The notes under the pieces are model-generated. The model was not told the DNA's origin, did not search any database, and saw only the letters and a program-made list of their open reading frames with translations. Position numbers and translations under genes: made by a program. 64,000 nt of DNA, from positions 310,001-374,000 of the forward strand of contig CAWBRT010000009.1 of the NCBI GenBank assembly GCA_963791145.1. The letters run 5' to 3'. Origin of the DNA: CAWBRT01 sp963791145 (GTDB taxonomy: Bacteria; Acidobacteriota; Terriglobia; Terriglobales; Acidobacteriaceae). This document shows positions 56,831 to 64,000 of this stretch, piece by piece (position 1 is the first letter of the stretch; every line of letters starts with the position of its first letter).

Positions 56831-57001
56831 AGCAGGGTTTAGGGGATAGGGATTAGGGGTTAGGGACTAGCAACAAAAAGAAGGAGCAGGGTAGGGTTTA
56901 GAGGTTACCAAGAAAATTAGCGGGGAGGAAATGGAACAGCGGGTCGGTACTTTAGGTACAGCACTTATCGCCTGCTACCCTACGCCTAATCCCTAAACCC
57001 T
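56830..57001. repeat. Inverted spacer repeat of GGGATTA-like words
   Basis: AGGGTTTAGGGGATAGGG, ATTAGGGGTTAGGGACTAG are mirrored about 100 bases later by CTACGCCTAATCCC and TAAACCCTACTGG. It is the same word class as after nadC, 54 kb away. Confidence 0.6.
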
Positions 57002-57081
57002 ACTGGTGGACGAATCGCGCGGCCATATTGTCATAAGAAGTGCGGGCATCGTATTTCAAATGAGTAGTAGGAGAAGGGACC

Positions 57082-58336
57082 ATGGCCACAGATCGTCTCC
57101 CGAACCGCTGGGGAATTGCCGTTGCAGCGGTCATTATGCAGCTCTGCCTGGGCGCGGTGTACGGCTGGAGCGTGTTCGTCAAGCCGCTGATGAACAACGA
57201 ACACTGGACGCTTACCCAGGTTTCACTCAACTTCACCCTTACCATCTTGTTCCTTGGGGCAGGAACCATTTTCGGCGGACTCTGGCTGGACCGCGTCGGT
57301 CCACGCCGCGTTGCCACCGTTGCCGGCATCCTTTACGGACTCGGATATATGGCGGCGGGTCTGGCCAGCGCCCGGCATTCCCTTGGCGGTCTTTACCTCG
57401 GATACGGTGTTTTGGCCGGTATCGGCATGGGCATGGGCTACATCTGCCCGGTGGCGACCCTGGTGAAGTGGTTTCCGGAACGCCGCGGCCTGATGACCGG
57501 CGTGGCCGTCTGCGGCTATGGCGCAGGCGCGCTGGTCATGAGCCCGATTGCCGCCCGCACCATTCAGGCGGTAGGCGTGCCTCCCACGTTCATCTACCTG
57601 GGAATTGCCTATCTGATCCTGGTAGTGCTAACCGCCCAGTTCTATGCCAATCCGCCGCAGGGCTGGCGTCCGGCCGGATGGGAGCCGCGCTCCAGCCGTT
57701 TCCAAGGCTGCCAGCACCTATGACTTCACGGTGAAAGAGGCCATGACGACGTGGCAGTTCTGGCTGCTCTGGTTCATGCTGTTCCTGAACGTTTCGGCCG
57801 GCATCATGATCATCAGCCAGGCCTCGCCCATGGCGCAGCAACTGGTGGGTCTCACGCCCGTCGCCGCCGCCGGCATCGTTGGCGTGATCTCCATCTTCAA
57901 CGGCCTGGGACGCGTCTTCTGGGCGGCCGTTTCCGACTATCTGGGACGCTCTCGCGTCTACTTCCTGCTCTTCCTGATCCAGGCGGTCGTGTTCTTCGCC
58001 CTGCCCCACCTGCACACGGCTACCATGTTCACCATTGCTGTGGCCGTGGTCGGGCTCTGTTACGGCGGCGGCTTCGGCACCATGCCGTCGTTCACTGCGG
58101 ACTTCTTCGGCGCCAAGTACATGGGCGGTATCTATGGCTGGATTCTGCTCGCCTGGGGCATCGGTGCAGTTCCGTCTCCCATTCTGATTGCCCGGCTCCG
58201 GCAATCCACTGGCAGCTACCAGACCTCGATCATGGTGATCGCCATCGTGATGGTTTGTTCGCTGGTTCTGCCGCTGATAGCCAGACGCCCCAAGCGCGAG
58301 CCGGTCGCCATGCCACGGGAGAGAATCGCCGCCTAG
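57082..58336 (+). CDS. MFS transporter, OFA (oxalate/formate antiporter)-like (one frameshift)
   Basis: A roughly 417-residue transporter. The N-terminal WGIAVAAVIMQLCLGAVYGWSVFVKPL is characteristic of the OFA subfamily, with the loop GGLWLDRVGPRRVATVAG and GIGMGMGYICPVATLVKWFPERRGLMTG. The second half restarts in another frame (TYDFTVKEAMTTWQFWLLWFMLF, NGLGRVFWAAVSDYLGRSRVY). The shift falls near 57690-57710, probably one indel in the loop between helices 6 and 7. Likely carries an oxalate/formate- or monocarboxylate-type anion; next to fdhD this is suggestive only. Confidence 0.85.
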
Positions 58337-58412
58337 GTGGAAACTTGCTTGTGTATCCGCGACGGCGGTTTTGGTGGACGCGCTTTTAGGTGGCGAGTTG
58401 TGGGTATCAATG

Positions 58413-58466
58413 AAACGGGTTTTAGCTCCTGCAGGCTTGAGCACAGGGGCTGAAGCCCGTTTTTTC
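58413..58466 (+). terminator. Rho-independent-like terminator after the OFA transporter
   Basis: AAACGGGTTTTAGCTCCTG pairs with CAGGGGCTGAAGCCCGTTT (with G-U pairs) and ends in TTTTTT. It also resembles a general palindromic repeat of this genome. Confidence 0.6.
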
Positions 58467-58481
58467 TTTAGATTGCCTTTT

Positions 58482-58616
58482 CACCGGGCTTAAGTGTCTG
58501 CGTGAGAACCCCATTTTTTACCGGTCCGACCCCATCATATTGGGGTCGGCGCGGCAATAGAACGCACTATATGGCGTACGAAACTAGTTCTCACGCAGAT
58601 ACTAAAGCCCGGTGCT
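58482..58616. repeat. 135-bp inverted-repeat element with internal hairpin
   Basis: CACCGGGCTTAAGTG plus TCTGCGTGAGAAC at the left is mirrored by GTTCTCACGCAGATAC plus TAAAGCCCGGTG at the right, a terminal inverted repeat of about 28 bases. Inside is CCGACCCCATCATATTGGGGTCGG. No second copy was seen in the window and no gene is inside. Confidence 0.6.
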
Positions 58617-58752
58617 TCCACCTCGAGTACGGAACGCTCTGTGACGCCGGCAGTCTGTTGTACACTGCTGCTAGCGACACACTCTGACAAGAGAGCGTTT
58701 TCCTGGGTGAACTTCGAAGCTGCTTGGGCGGAAGCGCAGTGTCGCAGCTCGC

Positions 58753-59934
58753 ATGAATTCCGGCAGATCAGGCCAAAAGGCAGGGGACGAACGCGCCCGG
58801 CTGTTGCGCGCCGCGCGCCGCATCGTTTTCAAGCTCGGCACCAACGTCGTCGCCGAAGCCGAAGGCGGGCTCTGTGTCTCGCGGTTGGAGCCGCTGGTGG
58901 CCTCTTTCGCCGCTTTGCAGCAGGCCGGCAGACAGATCGTGCTGGTCTCTTCCGGCGCGGTGGGATTGGGCAGGGGCGTGCTCGGACTGCACAGCACTCG
59001 CACCCAGGACGTGGTTACCAAGCAGGCCTGTGCCGCCGTGGGCCAGGCGCAGCTCATGCATGCCTACGAGCTGATGTTCCGGCCGCATGGCGTCAAGATC
59101 GCCCAGGTGCTGCTCACGGAAGATGACTTCATCGACCGCCGCCGCTCCACCAACCTGCGCCGCACCATCGAGAAGCTGCTGAAGCTGGGCGTGGTTCCCG
59201 TCGTCAACGAGAACGACACGGTCTCCACCGCCGAGCTCGAGTACCTGGTCGAAGGCAGCCGCACCCGCATCTTCAGCGACAATGACCGCCTGGCCGGGTT
59301 GGTCGCCAGTAAAGTCGATGCCCAGGCGTTGATCCTGCTCAGCAACGTGGAAGGCTTGCTGCAGCTCGCGGATAAAACGCACACCGATAGCGCGGCGAAG
59401 CCGGCAGGACTGATTCCACTGGTGACCGAGATAACGCCGGAGCTGAAGGCGTTGGCGCTGGGGCCCTCGCAGGGCGGTCGCGGAGGCATGCTCACCAAGC
59501 TCGAGGCCGCCGAGATTGCCACTCGCGCCGGCGGCATCGTGATCATCGCCGACGGCCGCCGCCCCAGCGTAGTGGACAGCATCTTTGGCGGCGAGCCGGT
59601 AGGGACAGCCTTCATACCCTCCGGGCGCATGCCGGCCAAGCGCCGCTGGATCGCCTACTCCGCCGATGTGCGCGGCCGCATCGTGGTCAACACCGGCGCG
59701 CGCGAAGCCATCCTGCGCGGCAAGGCCAGCCTGCTCTGGTCCGGGGTTGTCAAGGTCGAGCGCCGCTTCAAACCGCTGGACGTCATCAGCATCGCCGACC
59801 CGGACGGGCGCGAGTTCGCGCGCGGCATCGCCAACCAGGGCAGCGACGACGCCGCTTCCGGCAAGGCGGCCAACGGCGCCAAAGCCGGCGTTCTGGTCAC
59901 CCGGAACAACATCGTCATCTTCGAAGAAAACTAG
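58753..59934 (+). CDS. proB: Glutamate 5-kinase with C-terminal PUA domain
   Basis: First step of proline synthesis; phosphorylates glutamate. 393 residues. VFKLGTNVVAEAEGGLC, LVSSGAVGLGRGVL, VVNENDTVSTAELEY and FSDNDRLAGLVASKVDAQALILLS are kinase motifs. GGRGGMLTKLEAAEIATRAGG is the conserved loop; the PUA domain is about 295-385 (AYSADVRGRIVVNTGAREAIL). No ribosome-binding site is obvious before ATG 58753. proA is at 37.6 kb on the other strand. Confidence 0.95.
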   Translation: MNSGRSGQKAGDERARLLRAARRIVFKLGTNVVAEAEGGLCVSRLEPLVASFAALQQAGRQIVLVSSGAVGLGRGVLGLHSTRTQDVVTKQACAAVGQAQLMHAYELMFRPHGVKIAQVLLTEDDFIDRRRSTNLRRTIEKLLKLGVVPVVNENDTVSTAELEYLVEGSRTRIFSDNDRLAGLVASKVDAQALILLSNVEGLLQLADKTHTDSAAKPAGLIPLVTEITPELKALALGPSQGGRGGMLTKLEAAEIATRAGGIVIIADGRRPSVVDSIFGGEPVGTAFIPSGRMPAKRRWIAYSADVRGRIVVNTGAREAILRGKASLLWSGVVKVERRFKPLDVISIADPDGREFARGIANQGSDDAASGKAANGAKAGVLVTRNNIVIFEEN

Positions 59935-60070
59935 ATCACATTTCCCGCACCGGATCATGCGGCTGGCGGCGCATCTCTGGCCGCAATCTCGTCTCCCTCC
60001 GCCATCATCCAATTCTCAACAGGCCTGAGCAACCGAGAACGAAGAACTGGGAACTGATGTTCGGAGGCGG

Positions 60071-61051
60071 ATGAATATGCCGGAGCAATTGCCAGAAGAG
60101 CGGAACGAAAACCTGTACCAGCCCGTTAGCAGCGATCTGGGGTTCGGCTCGGTGGTCTCAAACGAGCCCGGATTCCGGCTGCTGAATCGCGATGGATCGT
60201 TCAACGTGGTGAAGCCGCCCGCCGGGCGATTGCGCTCACTGACCAGCTATCACCGCATGATCACCATGTCGTGGCCGAAGTTTTTGGCTGTCATCGTGGC
60301 AGCTTATTTGGGCGTCAACCTGGTCTTCGCCCTTGTTTTTTACCTGCTCGGCCCAGAGGCGCTGGCCGGCAATGCTCATACACCCGAATTTCTGCGGGAC
60401 TTCTTTTTCAGCATCGATTCCCTGGCCACCATCGGATACGGAAACATTGTGCCGGTGGGCACCGTGGCTAATGCGGTGGTCGCTCTGGAAGCGCTGGTCG
60501 GACTGCTCGGGGTCGCGATGGCCGCGGGACTTCTCTTTGCCCGCTTCTCGCGGCCCGTGGCGGACATCGCCTTTTCCAGCCACGCGCTGATCGCTCCTTA
60601 CCGCGACATAACCGCCTTTGAGTTCCGCATCGTCAACGCGCGTGAGAACCAGTTGTTCGAGGTGCGCGCCCGGGTCACGTTCAGCCGCTTTGAGACCGTG
60701 AACGGCCGCCGGGTGCGGCTTTTCACGCCGCTCTCGCTGGAGCGCGAGGGGGTGACGTTCCTGCCCCTGAACTGGACCGTGGTGCATCCCATCGACCGCC
60801 AAAGCCCGCTCTTCGGATGGACCGAGGAGCGGCTGCTAGCCTCCGAAGCCGAATTTCCCATCCTGCTGACCGCCACCGACGAAACCTTCGCCCAGATCGT
60901 GCACAGCCGCTCTTCCTACGTGGCGAGCGAGGTGGTTTGGGGCGCCAGCTTCGTGCCCATGTACGTCAACGTAGGCGGCGCCATGGAACTGGACCCCTCC
61001 AAGCTGGATGACTTCAATCCGTTCCCATCGCGGGCTGCTGCCGATGATTGA
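60071..61051 (+). CDS. KirBac-like inward-rectifier potassium channel
   Basis: A 326-residue bacterial Kir homologue. A first transmembrane helix (WPKFLAVIVAAYLGVNLVFALVFYLL) precedes the pore helix and selectivity filter (SIDSLATIGYGNIVPVG, TIGYG) and the second helix (VVALEALVGLLGVAMAAGLLFARFSRP). The C-terminal cytoplasmic immunoglobulin-like domain follows (FSSHALIAPYRDITAFEFRIVNARENQLFEVRARV, PLNWTVVHPIDRQSPLFGWT). It probably mediates K+ flux with ligand or lipid gating. GGAGG is close to the ATG. Confidence 0.93.
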   Translation: MNMPEQLPEERNENLYQPVSSDLGFGSVVSNEPGFRLLNRDGSFNVVKPPAGRLRSLTSYHRMITMSWPKFLAVIVAAYLGVNLVFALVFYLLGPEALAGNAHTPEFLRDFFFSIDSLATIGYGNIVPVGTVANAVVALEALVGLLGVAMAAGLLFARFSRPVADIAFSSHALIAPYRDITAFEFRIVNARENQLFEVRARVTFSRFETVNGRRVRLFTPLSLEREGVTFLPLNWTVVHPIDRQSPLFGWTEERLLASEAEFPILLTATDETFAQIVHSRSSYVASEVVWGASFVPMYVNVGGAMELDPSKLDDFNPFPSRAAADD

Positions 61052-61130
61052 ACGAATCTTCGCGACGCGAGTTAGACTAGCAGCGAAGGTGGTTGCCTTG
61101 GGATAAGGCAGCTATATTCTGTTTTGCAGG

Positions 61131-61245
61131 GTCATCCTGAGCGAGCGGCCTGAGTGCTTCCAAGGCTCTGCTGGCCGCGACGCGAGGGATCTGCTTGTTT
61201 TCCAGGACAAAAAAGCAGATCCTTCGGCTCCGCCTCGGGATGACA
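61131..61245. repeat. GTCATCCTGAG / GGATCTGC palindromic repeat
   Basis: GGGTCATCCTGAGCGAGCGG and GGGATCTGCTTG are mirrored by AAGCAGATCCTTCGG and CTCGGGATGACAACG. One of the two most complete copies of the family in the window. Confidence 0.7.
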
Positions 61246-61283
61246 ACGCGAACAAAATCGAAACTATCGGATACTCGGAATCA

Positions 61284-62804
61284 ATGCCTACCTTTGCCGC
61301 GGTCGATATCGGCGCCAACTCGGTTCGTCTCAAAATCGCCAAGCTTGTTAATTACCGGCTCTCGGTTCTCCACCAGGACCGCGAAGTCACGCGCCTGGGC
61401 GAATCGGTCTTCCGCTCGGGAACGCTTGACCCGGCAGCTATTGCCCTCACCGTCAAGGTGCTGTCCCGCTTCTACAAGGCGGTGCAGACCTATGGCGCCC
61501 AGAGCGTGCGCGTGGTGGCGACCAGCGCCCTGCGCGATGCCAGCAACGCCTCGGCCTTCACCGCCTGGGTTCATGCCGCCACCGGCTGGCGCGTGGAAAC
61601 CATTACCGGCCTGGAGGAGGGGCGGCTCATTCATCTGGGAGTGATCTCCAGCATACGGCTTCCCTTCGGGCGCATGCTGCTCATCGATCTTGGCGGCGGC
61701 AGTTGCGAGCTCACCCTCTCACTGCACGGGCAGATCGAAAGCATTCATAGCCTCCCGCTCGGAGCGGTCCGGCTGACGCGCGCCTTCCTGCAGCATGATC
61801 CGGCCAAGAAACGCGAGCTGCAGCAGTTGAAGGGCTTCATCGGGGAAGAGATCGGGCGGGTGGAGAACGAGCTGGTCGCCGCGCGCGTGCAGATGACAGT
61901 CGCTACCTCGGGCACGGCTTCGACGCTGGCCGCAGCATGGGCCGCCAAGTCGAAGAAGCGCACGTCGGTCGTCCCGCGCGAGGGTCTGGCGGATTTGACA
62001 CGCCGGCTGGGCAAAATGGATGTTGAGGAGCGCCGGGCGCTAAAGGGAATCGGGCCGCGGCGCGCGGAGATCATCACCGCCGGAGCTACCGTCTATTCCG
62101 AGCTTCTCAACCGGCTGCACCTGCCCGAATTCCGCTATTCGCCGCTGGGACTGTGCGACGGCATTCTGGCGCAACTGGCTTCCGATTACGACGTCAGCCC
62201 AGGCATGCGCAAGCGCATCGAGTCCGAGCGTGAGAACACGCTGCTCAGAATGGGGCAGCAGTATCACGTCGACCTGAATTATGCGACCCGGGTGCGCCAG
62301 CACGCGGCCAAGCTGTTCGAGGAGCTGCGGGCGGTTCACCAATTGCCGGACGAATATGCCGACTGGCTGGCCGCCGCCTCCATGCTGCAGGAGACAGGCT
62401 CGTTTATCAATCGCACCGGGCGCCGCCGGCACACCTTCTACGCCATCGCGCACTCAGAGATGTTCGGCTACACCGTCCGCCAGCGGCACATCATTGCCGC
62501 CATCACCCGCTACGTCGGCGCCTCGCGTCCCTTGCCGGAAAGCCGTCCCATGCGCCTGCTGCCTCCGGCGGCCCGGGCGCTGGTCCCTAAAGCCGTGGGT
62601 TTGTTGCGCCTGGCGAGGGCGCTGGAGCAGGGCAGGCGCGGCACGGTAACCGGCATTCGCGTGCGGGTGGAGTCGCGCCGCGTGGTATTGCTGCTGACCG
62701 CCAAGAAGAAGCCGGGCCCCGACCTGGAGCTCTGGGCGCTGAACAACGAGAAGCCCTACTTCCGTGAACTCTTTGGCCGTGACCTCGCCGCCTTCGCCGA
62801 CTGA
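61284..62804 (+). CDS. ppx: Exopolyphosphatase / guanosine-5'-triphosphate diphosphate pyrophosphatase (Ppx/GppA)
   Basis: Hydrolyses polyphosphate or pppGpp. 506 residues. The ASKHA phosphate loops are AAVDIGANSVRLKIAKL and LLIDLGGGSCELTLS. The C-terminal helical domain is HD-like (NYATRVRQHAAKLFEELRAVHQL, SMLQETGSFI, HTFYAIAHSEMFG). Which activity dominates cannot be read from sequence. Its 3' end overlaps the convergent sixA end by about 50 bases. Confidence 0.94.
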   Translation: MPTFAAVDIGANSVRLKIAKLVNYRLSVLHQDREVTRLGESVFRSGTLDPAAIALTVKVLSRFYKAVQTYGAQSVRVVATSALRDASNASAFTAWVHAATGWRVETITGLEEGRLIHLGVISSIRLPFGRMLLIDLGGGSCELTLSLHGQIESIHSLPLGAVRLTRAFLQHDPAKKRELQQLKGFIGEEIGRVENELVAARVQMTVATSGTASTLAAAWAAKSKKRTSVVPREGLADLTRRLGKMDVEERRALKGIGPRRAEIITAGATVYSELLNRLHLPEFRYSPLGLCDGILAQLASDYDVSPGMRKRIESERENTLLRMGQQYHVDLNYATRVRQHAAKLFEELRAVHQLPDEYADWLAAASMLQETGSFINRTGRRRHTFYAIAHSEMFGYTVRQRHIIAAITRYVGASRPLPESRPMRLLPPAARALVPKAVGLLRLARALEQGRRGTVTGIRVRVESRRVVLLLTAKKKPGPDLELWALNNEKPYFRELFGRDLAAFAD

Positions 62805-63287
62805 GACGCGCGGGCGATTTTGGGAGTAACCATCCAGCTCAGCAGCGGCTGATTGCCTTCGATATTCCACGCGGGCGATGGCGCCCTTCTTCATATCGGT
62901 GGCCTTGGCCGATTTGCCGTTGGTCACCAGCAACGAAAGAAACTCGCTGAGCGAAGGATTGTGTCCCACCACCATCACGGCCTTCTTCTTGGCGTACTGC
63001 CGCAAGAGCTGGCGGAACTTCGGGAAGGAAGTCCCCGGGCCGAGCGCCGCATCGAGCACGATCTTGGAGTTGTGGCCGATCCCCTTAGCCACCAGGGCGG
63101 CGGTTTCCGTGGCCCGCTTCAACGGGCTGGAGATGATGACGTCAACTTTGACTTCCATCGCGGCCAGCAGACGCCCCACGTCGCGGCACTGCTCGATTCC
63201 GGTCTTGTCGAGCGTCCGCTTGTTGTCCAGCGCGGGATTGGCGCGACTCTGTCCGGCACTGGCGTGACGCAAGAAGTAAACAATCAT
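62756..63287 (-). CDS. sixA: Phosphohistidine phosphatase SixA (one frameshift)
   Basis: Removes phosphate from histidine of phosphorelay proteins (e.g. ArcB-type). The active-site RHG-like motif is YFLRHASAGQSRAN; ISSPLKRATETAALVA and VMVVGHNPSLSEFLSLL hold the second His. After RVEYR the frame as read turns into a long basic, ppx-antisense sequence, but the neighbouring frame gives EGNQPLLSWMVTPKIARAS and a stop at 62756-62758, the usual SixA tail. An extra base near 62858 is the likely cause. Confidence 0.88.
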
Positions 63288-63334
63288 GCGATTACTTTAC
63301 ACGTGGCGCCGCACCGGTTGCCATCGTCTGGCGC

Positions 63335-64000
63335 TCAGTTCGCCTTCTCCGCCGGAGCTGTCGCCGGCGCCGCGGCCGCAGCCCTGACCAGCAGCGGGAA
63401 GACGCGGGAACGCGAACTGCCCTCCGGCATCGTCGATGACGTTCACCTGGCAGGTGTACCAGCCCGGCTGAAGCTGCGAGGCGGGAACCTCCAGGGAGAA
63501 GGCGGCGGCCCGCCGCTCGGGACGATTCAGATCCGCGGCCTCCACCACCGGCGTTTCGTAGACCTTCACCTTGCCGCGGAAGAACTGCAGGCTGGTCAGC
63601 ACGTGTACCGAGTCCTTGGAGTCCCCCTTGGCTGCTTTCGCCGGATCGTACACCTCGTAGTAGAAGAGCATGGGCTGGTTGGGAGCGAAGACGTGCGCGA
63701 TGTTGGGGATGAGCTCCGACCCTTCGTTCACCAGCGGGTTCTGCGACTTCTTCTGCGGCGAGGCGACCCTCTGGCTGGCCACCACCACCGAGCTCATCTT
63801 CAGCGGAGCTTTGCGCAGGTCGGGAACGGTGAAGTCGGTCTCGAACGATCCCAGCTTGCCGTTCTGGTTCTCCCGCACCACGAACTTCAGGTGATACCTG
63901 CCGGCGGGAAGCAGGAAGCCGCTGGCGTATTGCGCATTTTTGCGCCGCCCGACCGCCGCGTTTTCCATTACCAGTTTGACGTTCTGCTGGATGTTGCCCA
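63335..64000 (-). CDS. VWFA-related acidobacterial-type protein, C-terminal part (incomplete, one frameshift)
   Basis: C-terminal region of a larger extracytoplasmic protein whose 5' end lies beyond the window. It contains SGFLLPAGRYHLKFVVRENQNGKLGSFETDFTVPDL, a long beta-rich domain, and ANQPMLFYYEVYDPAKAAK, which I associate with the acidobacterial VWFA-related family; the VWA domain itself would be upstream. After FAFPRLP the frame is lost: one extra G within GGG at 63396-63398 in the plus strand would explain it, restoring an Ala/Pro-rich tail that ends at 63335. Confidence 0.7.

Noticed and set aside
58502..58687. 61-codon frame starting MRTPFFTGPTPSYWG
   Set aside because: It lies within the inverted-repeat element and lacks a ribosome-binding site.
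58768..60012. 414-codon open frame on the minus strand
   Set aside because: It is antisense to proB, which is intact and recognisable.

Overview
The window looks like a chromosomal segment of an Acidobacteriota bacterium (Terriglobia-like). This is inferred from the high-GC coding style, the mix of housekeeping genes, a C-terminal fragment resembling the acidobacterial VWFA-related family, and a very rich set of palindromic intergenic repeats. No rRNA, tRNA, phage block, complete insertion sequence or CRISPR array was recognised.

Layout: 1-5.1 kb is a forward housekeeping run valS(partial)-nadC-birA-coaX. From 5.3-11 kb come a YkgJ-type cysteine-cluster protein, a double ThyX-like protein, a small secreted cysteine-rich protein, a cold-shock protein and typA. 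From 11-20 kb there is an HD-GYP membrane protein, an alcohol dehydrogenase/hydroxyacid dehydrogenase pair, an MFS carrier, an M24 peptidase, a Nudix hydrolase and a second alcohol dehydrogenase. From 20-26 kb: cupin, serS, ketopantoate reductase, ABC ATPase, third alcohol dehydrogenase, msrA. From 26-36 kb: MmgE/PrpD protein, MFS carrier, class V aminotransferase, PstS-like protein, C_GCAxxG_C_C protein, a tiny basic protein, CPBP protein and tartrate/isopropylmalate-type dehydrogenase. From 36-48 kb: split chromate transporter, ppa, proA, mgsA, a FN3 lipoprotein, FAH-family protein, a thiol-redox cluster (ccdA, tlpA-like, DsbD-alpha-like), DUF2203, Ig-like lipoprotein and pfkA. From 47-64 kb: SH3 protein, a two-repeat small protein, a phosphoribosyltransferase-like/kinase-like fusion, hfq-hflX, a YdeP-type molybdoenzyme with fdhD, OFA-type MFS, proB, KirBac-like channel, ppx, sixA and the partial VWFA-type gene.

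Functional themes are central metabolism (NAD, biotin, CoA, proline, glycolysis and methylglyoxal, pyrophosphate), oxidation and transport of organic acids, periplasmic thiol redox, and phosphate or polyphosphate signalling (ppx, sixA, PstS-like).

Two window-wide properties matter to a reader. First, at least ten genes are broken by one-base indels, with seven indels plus one nonsense codon packed into the last 600 bases of serS. Because these hit essential genes, they look more like sequence errors than decay. Second, spacers are filled with structured repeats: a pair of 267-bp elements with terminal inverted repeats, a pair of 84-bp palindromic elements beside ppa and pfkA, a pair of about 118-bp multi-hairpin elements, a GTCATCCTGAG / GGATCTGC family, and locus-specific inverted repeats built from degenerate 6-8-base words. 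Palindromic units also sit in frame inside valS and, as three 48-bp copies, inside the phosphoribosyltransferase/kinase fusion.
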